DNA of 9,577 nucleotides from Anaerolineae bacterium (GTDB lineage: Bacteria > Chloroflexota > Anaerolineae > DRVO01): assembly GCA_012719195.1 (NCBI GenBank), contig JAAYAV010000466.1, forward strand, positions 1-9,577. The letters run 5' to 3'. The notes beneath the pieces were generated by a model. The model was given only the letters and a program-made list of their open reading frames with translations. It did not search any database and had not been told where the DNA came from. Positions 6,806 to 9,577 of this stretch are shown here, piece by piece. Position numbers and translations under genes: made by a program. How positions within the stretch are numbered: the stretch's first letter is position 1; every line of letters begins with the position of its first letter.

Positions 6806-9337
6806 CTAGGGAGCCGTGACAAACTGCATTGAGGCAAAGGTAGGAACGGCAACCAGCTCAGACACGACGACGACCTCAATCCGGTTCGAACCGCTTTCCA
6901 GCTTGCCGGTCGTCTCTCCATCCAAAGTGACGCCCCACAGCCCATCACTGACTGCCTCGGCCTCGCCGCTGGCAGCTAGTTCGCCGGTGGCATCAAACAG
7001 GAGGTACTTCACCTGTTCGATGTCAGCCTGCGGATAGGGAGCGTCGTCAAAGGTAACGGCCACTTCAAACGCGGCTTCCTCGCCGATCGTTACGCGGCTC
7101 TCTCCCGTGACCTCTGCCACTGCGATCGCAGCCTGCCCGAAACGATCCCACCGGGTGGCAGGGTCGGGGTGATCCGCGAAGCGCTGCAGCACTACCGTGC
7201 CCTCGACTGGGTAGGCTCGCTCCAGGTAGTAAGGGCCGGTGCCGATCCAGAAGTGGCCGTAGGTGCTGTAGAAGTCGCTCAAGTTGGACCAACGCTCAGC
7301 CGCATCCTCGGCAGTGACGTACTCGCCCAGGGTGGGCGCGTAGGGAATGTGGGCCTCTCCCGCGGCTATATCGAGCTGAGCCTTCAGGCTGTCCAGAGTC
7401 GGGCCGGAGATCATGCTCAGCCACTCGATCTCGTTGGCGTCGGCCTTTGCCGCCGAGAAGGCAGCCTGGCCGGCAGCTTCTACAAGCCCGCCCAGACCCA
7501 GCACGTGCCAGGAGCCTTCGCCGAAGCTGAAGGCGGGGAACCAAGTGTTGACGATGTCCTCAGCGTCAAGGAAGGCACTGTCGCTGTAGGTCTCGATGAC
7601 CAGCGGCTCGGTGGAGACGATCTTGAAGCCTTTCAGGCTGGTCAAGAGCGAGTCCAGGTCCGGTACTGCCGACTCGTCGTAGATGGCGCTCGCTTCCTTG
7701 GCGCGGTCAAAGGTCATGATCATGCCCATGACCACGTCGGCGACGGAGAAGCTGCTGCCATCATGCCACTTCAGAGTGCTGGTGATGTCGGCCGGGTAGT
7801 AGACCGTGGTCTTGGTCTTAGCCGTGACCGGCTCCGAAGACTTCTCACCCACGGTGATGAACTGCTGCTTCTCGGCGTCCCAGTCGGCCCAGGCATCGGC
7901 CGGGACCTCGATGGACGGCGCGAAGTCGAGCGTCAACCAGTCGAGGGTCTTTGTGACGGGTACACCTTCCTGCACCACCACCTCGGCGCGCTCGATCCGG
8001 TTGGGGAGGGCCAGACCGGTGTACGGGTCCCCGATGAGGCCGAAGTCGCCGGTGGCGCGGATGGGCATCTGGTCGTAGATCCAGTTAGTGCCGGCAATGG
8101 GGTTCCAGGGCTCAGTTAGGATGCTTGCGGTGGCGACCGTCATCTCGCCGCCAACCTGATCCACGTAGCGGATGGTGTAAGCCCAAAGCGGGGTGCCATA
8201 CACGGCGCCGTAAAGGTCGTAGGCCGTCTGCATCTCCACCCGATGCGGGGTGATGCTGGCCCGATCCACCAGCCAAACGCGGACCGAGTCCTTCAGGGCG
8301 AGCTCGAGGGCTTCGGCCAGCATGGCGGTACGCTCTTCCATGGTGGTGAAGTCGTTGTTCTCGATGCGCTCGGCAAGCTTGTCGAACTCCTCCGCGGGGG
8401 CGTAGGCCGCCCACAAGGGCACGCCCAGGCCACGAGCAGTGTAGAAGTAGCTGAAGTTGTCGGCCAGGTTTCGCGGTACCGCGGTTGTGACCCAGCCGCC
8501 GGTGTAGATGTGGAACTTGCCGTCACCAGGATTGCCGCGCATCCAGATGGGGGATGCATCAGCGGCCGCTTTGTAGTCGCGGGTGCAGGTGAACCCGATG
8601 GCCTCGAGCTGGCTGGCGACGTAGTCACCGATGAGTTGGCGCTCGTCCTCGTTGCGAATGAGGACGATGATCTCCACCGGCTCGCCCTCGTACATCCACT
8701 TGCCGTCTTCCATGGTGGCCCCGAGCTTCTCCAGCTCAGTGGCGAAGATCTCCTTGGCCGTGTCCAGGTTGTAGGCGTACTTGATCTCGAGCTGGCGGGC
8801 AACGTCGGCCAGCCGGACGTAGTCGGTGGAGGCGGTGTTGAAGGGAAGCCACCGTGGGGTCGCCAGGCCGCCCATAATCTCCTGGGCGATGTACTCGCGG
8901 TCCAGGAGGTAGTTGAGGGCCTCGCGCATTGCGGGGACGGCAAAGGGGTTGAGCTTGCCGGTACCCTCGAACACCGGGCCAGAAGGGTTGAGGGTCAGCT
9001 CGTTGTAGGAGCCATACGACCGGTAGCTGCCCAGCACCGGATCGGCGTCGACCTTGTCCGCCACGTCACGGCTACTGACGGTGTAGGCGTAGAGGTCAAT
9101 GTCGCCGGCCTGAAGACGACTGACGGCAGCGTCCGCCGACGGCTACTCCACTAGAACGATAGTGTCCAACCAGGCTCCCGTGCGTTCCCCCTCCGCCTCC
9201 ACGGGAGCAACCACCTCTTCGGCTTCCGGGACAGCGGTAGCCTCTGGTGCGGGCGCAGTGGCGCCCCCGCACCCCGCCAGGACGAGTCCCATCACCACGA
9301 GGATCGCGACCATACAAGTGAGTCTCCGTACCGACAT
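6806..9337 (-). pseudogene. Solute-binding lipoprotein (SBP_bac_5 type, permuted order) interrupted by in-frame TAG
   Basis: The gene spans 843 codons from ATG at 9337, with GGAGGGG just upstream, to TAG at 6806-6808. A lipoprotein signal is clear: MSVRRLTC, a hydrophobic core, then LAGC with C23 as the lipid anchor, followed by a Pro/Ala/Glu linker. Codon 65 (9143-9145) is TAG; the same frame continues open on both sides (DTIVLVE-stop-PSADAAVSRLQAGDIDLYAY), so one base change probably replaced a Glu codon (GAG). Residues about 55-400 resemble the second half of SBP_bac_5 proteins (AGDID; PAMREALNYLLDRE at 135-148). Residues about 410-710 resemble the first half (WNPIAGTNW 411-419, KWHDGSSFSVADVV 523-536, GTGPYYLE 699-706). 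Residues about 736-843 look like a beta-sandwich domain. Cargo would be peptides or oligosaccharides. Without suppression only a 64-residue fragment is made; the stop could also be a sequence error. Confidence 0.88.
9143..9145 (-). other. In-frame amber codon inside the binding-protein gene
   Basis: The plus strand reads CTA, giving TAG on the coding strand. It falls at codon 65, between VLVE and PSADAAV, in a stretch that remains in frame and reads naturally through the stop. A Glu codon GAG with one base changed is the simplest origin. The first in-frame start codon afterwards, GTG at 9064, has no ribosome site and lies inside the conserved fold. Confidence 0.9.
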
Positions 9338-9341
9338 CAGT

Positions 9342-9348
9342 CCCCTCC
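9342..9348 (-). promoter_or_regulatory. Ribosome binding site GGAGGGG of the binding-protein gene
   Basis: GGAGGGG on the minus strand ends four bases before the ATG at 9337 (GGAGG is six bases away). It decides the start: the upstream in-frame ATG at 9397 would put a hydrophilic, tryptophan-containing stretch before the lipoprotein signal and has no comparable site. Confidence 0.8.
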
Positions 9349-9361
9349 AGCTAGCGAGATA

Positions 9362-9373
9362 GGTCCACGGACC
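9362..9373. repeat. Short palindrome just upstream of the ribosome site
   Basis: GGTCC (9362-9366) and GGACC (9369-9373) form a near-perfect palindrome about 14 bases upstream of the binding-protein ribosome site. It could be an operator half or chance. Small and weak. Confidence 0.2.
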
Positions 9374-9412
9374 AGCCGTTAGTTGGCATGAGCGCACCGG
9401 ATTGCGCCACTA

Positions 9413-9432
9413 CCCGGCATGCCCATGCGGGG
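9413..9432. repeat. 20-bp imperfect palindrome in the leader of the binding-protein gene
   Basis: CCCGGCATG (9413-9421) pairs with CATGCGGGG (9424-9432) at eight of nine positions around a two-base centre. It lies about 75-95 bases upstream of the start codon, inside the predicted 195-base leader. The tight centre favours a protein-binding site over an RNA hairpin, though an RNA stem with a wider loop is possible. The rest of the 9374-9535 leader shows a smaller 5-bp stem (9392-9396 with 9403-9407) and no gene. Confidence 0.35.
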
Positions 9433-9535
9433 CGACTCCGGCGTAGAGCGACTCGGCATTGCGTCGGACCAACACGCCGGACGATAGGCCCGACAGAGCC
9501 GATGCGGATAACGGTACTCATTTGATAGGTACGTT

Positions 9536-9562
9536 TGCCAGCATAGCATCGGATCGCTGGCA
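9536..9562. repeat. Operator-like inverted repeat over the promoter
   Basis: TGCCAGC (9536-9542) and GCTGGCA (9556-9562) are perfect 7-base arms separated by 13 bases. Equivalent positions are 20 bases apart, about two helical turns, as expected for a dimeric repressor. The repeat covers the -10 box and the spacer up to the edge of the -35 box, so a bound protein would block RNA polymerase. No regulator gene is in the window. Confidence 0.5.
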
Positions 9563-9569
9563 TGGTCAA
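9540..9569 (-). promoter_or_regulatory. Sigma70-type promoter of the transporter operon
   Basis: On the minus strand TTGACC (9564-9569; five of six consensus positions) and TATGCT (9540-9545; four of six) are separated by 18 bases. Transcription would start near 9533 and leave a leader of about 195 bases before the binding-protein start. It is the best promoter match seen in the upstream region, and the operator-like repeat overlaps it. The start site is predicted, not shown. Confidence 0.55.
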
Positions 9570-9577
9570 CCACAAGC

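Noticed and set aside
6806..9064. Treating GTG at 9064 as the genuine start of a shorter binding protein
   Set aside because: No Shine-Dalgarno precedes it, it falls inside the conserved fold, and the true lipoprotein signal is in the same frame upstream, cut off only by one TAG.
9143..9145. Genome-wide amber recoding (for example pyrrolysine or a Gln/amber code)
   Set aside because: Three genes in this window, including the binding protein itself, use TAG as their natural end; the position looks like a lost Glu. Local suppression remains possible.
7169..9154. Long open frames on the plus strand (7169-8119 and 8243-9154) opposite the binding-protein gene
   Set aside because: They read as low-complexity Gly/Val/Arg-rich shadow sequence with no motif and no ribosome site, as expected opposite a high-GC coding frame.
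9143..9397. ATG at 9397 as the start of the binding-protein gene
   Set aside because: It would add 20 residues before the lipoprotein signal; the ATG at 9337 has GGAGGGG at proper spacing and gives a standard signal peptide.
9351..9577. Short open frames on the minus strand upstream of the binding-protein gene
   Set aside because: They run across the promoter and leader, have no ribosome site and show no recognisable protein features.
1..9577. tRNA, rRNA, CRISPR arrays, insertion sequences or attachment sites
   Set aside because: None was seen: no repeated spacers, no transposase motifs, no terminal repeats and no tRNA-like sequence on reading both strands.

Overview
This is a high-GC window (roughly 60-65% by eye). 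Every convincing gene lies on the minus strand, so transcription runs from the right edge to the left edge. Shine-Dalgarno sites precede most genes and start/stop codons often overlap, as in a bacterial operon. The protein style is an Opp/Dpp-class importer with an enlarged binding protein and enlarged permeases, an ATPase with an 'EPVSMLD' Walker B extension, and a glycosidase-like neighbour. This would fit Chloroflexota or a related environmental lineage. That assignment rests on recalled protein style, not on a marker gene, so it is tentative.

Layout in transcription order. 9577-9338: promoter region and leader, with a good sigma70-type promoter (9540-9569) overlapped by a 7-bp-arm inverted repeat that looks like an operator. 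9337-6806: an extracytoplasmic solute-binding lipoprotein of the SBP_bac_5 type, whose frame is interrupted by an in-frame TAG at codon 65 (9143-9145). 6805-6710: a spacer with a perfect 12-bp hairpin. 6709-5564 and 5567-4236: DppB- and DppC-type permeases. 4233-3259 and 3255-2224: DppD- and DppF-type ATPases. 2227-2027: a 66-residue two-helix membrane protein overlapping the ATPase stop. 2026-1880: a spacer with a possible promoter and a perfect AGGAGG ribosome site. 1879 to the left edge: a large open frame of 626 codons, unfinished at the window end, that looks like a TIM-barrel glycoside hydrolase or hydrolase-like protein.

How the parts work together: the lipoprotein would capture a solute outside the membrane, the two permeases form the channel, and the two ATPases power import. 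Opp/Dpp-class importers carry peptides in many bacteria but oligosaccharides in several archaea and thermophiles. The downstream glycosidase-like gene, the permuted binding protein and the permease insertions make an oligosaccharide or glycoside importer with a cytoplasmic processing enzyme an attractive reading. This is inference.

The most notable points are the amber codon in an otherwise intact binding protein, the apparently circularly permuted order of the binding-protein halves, the large extracytoplasmic domain inserted into the DppC-type permease, the operator-like repeat on the promoter, and the strong hairpin between the binding-protein gene and the permease genes. No RNA gene, mobile element or CRISPR array was seen.
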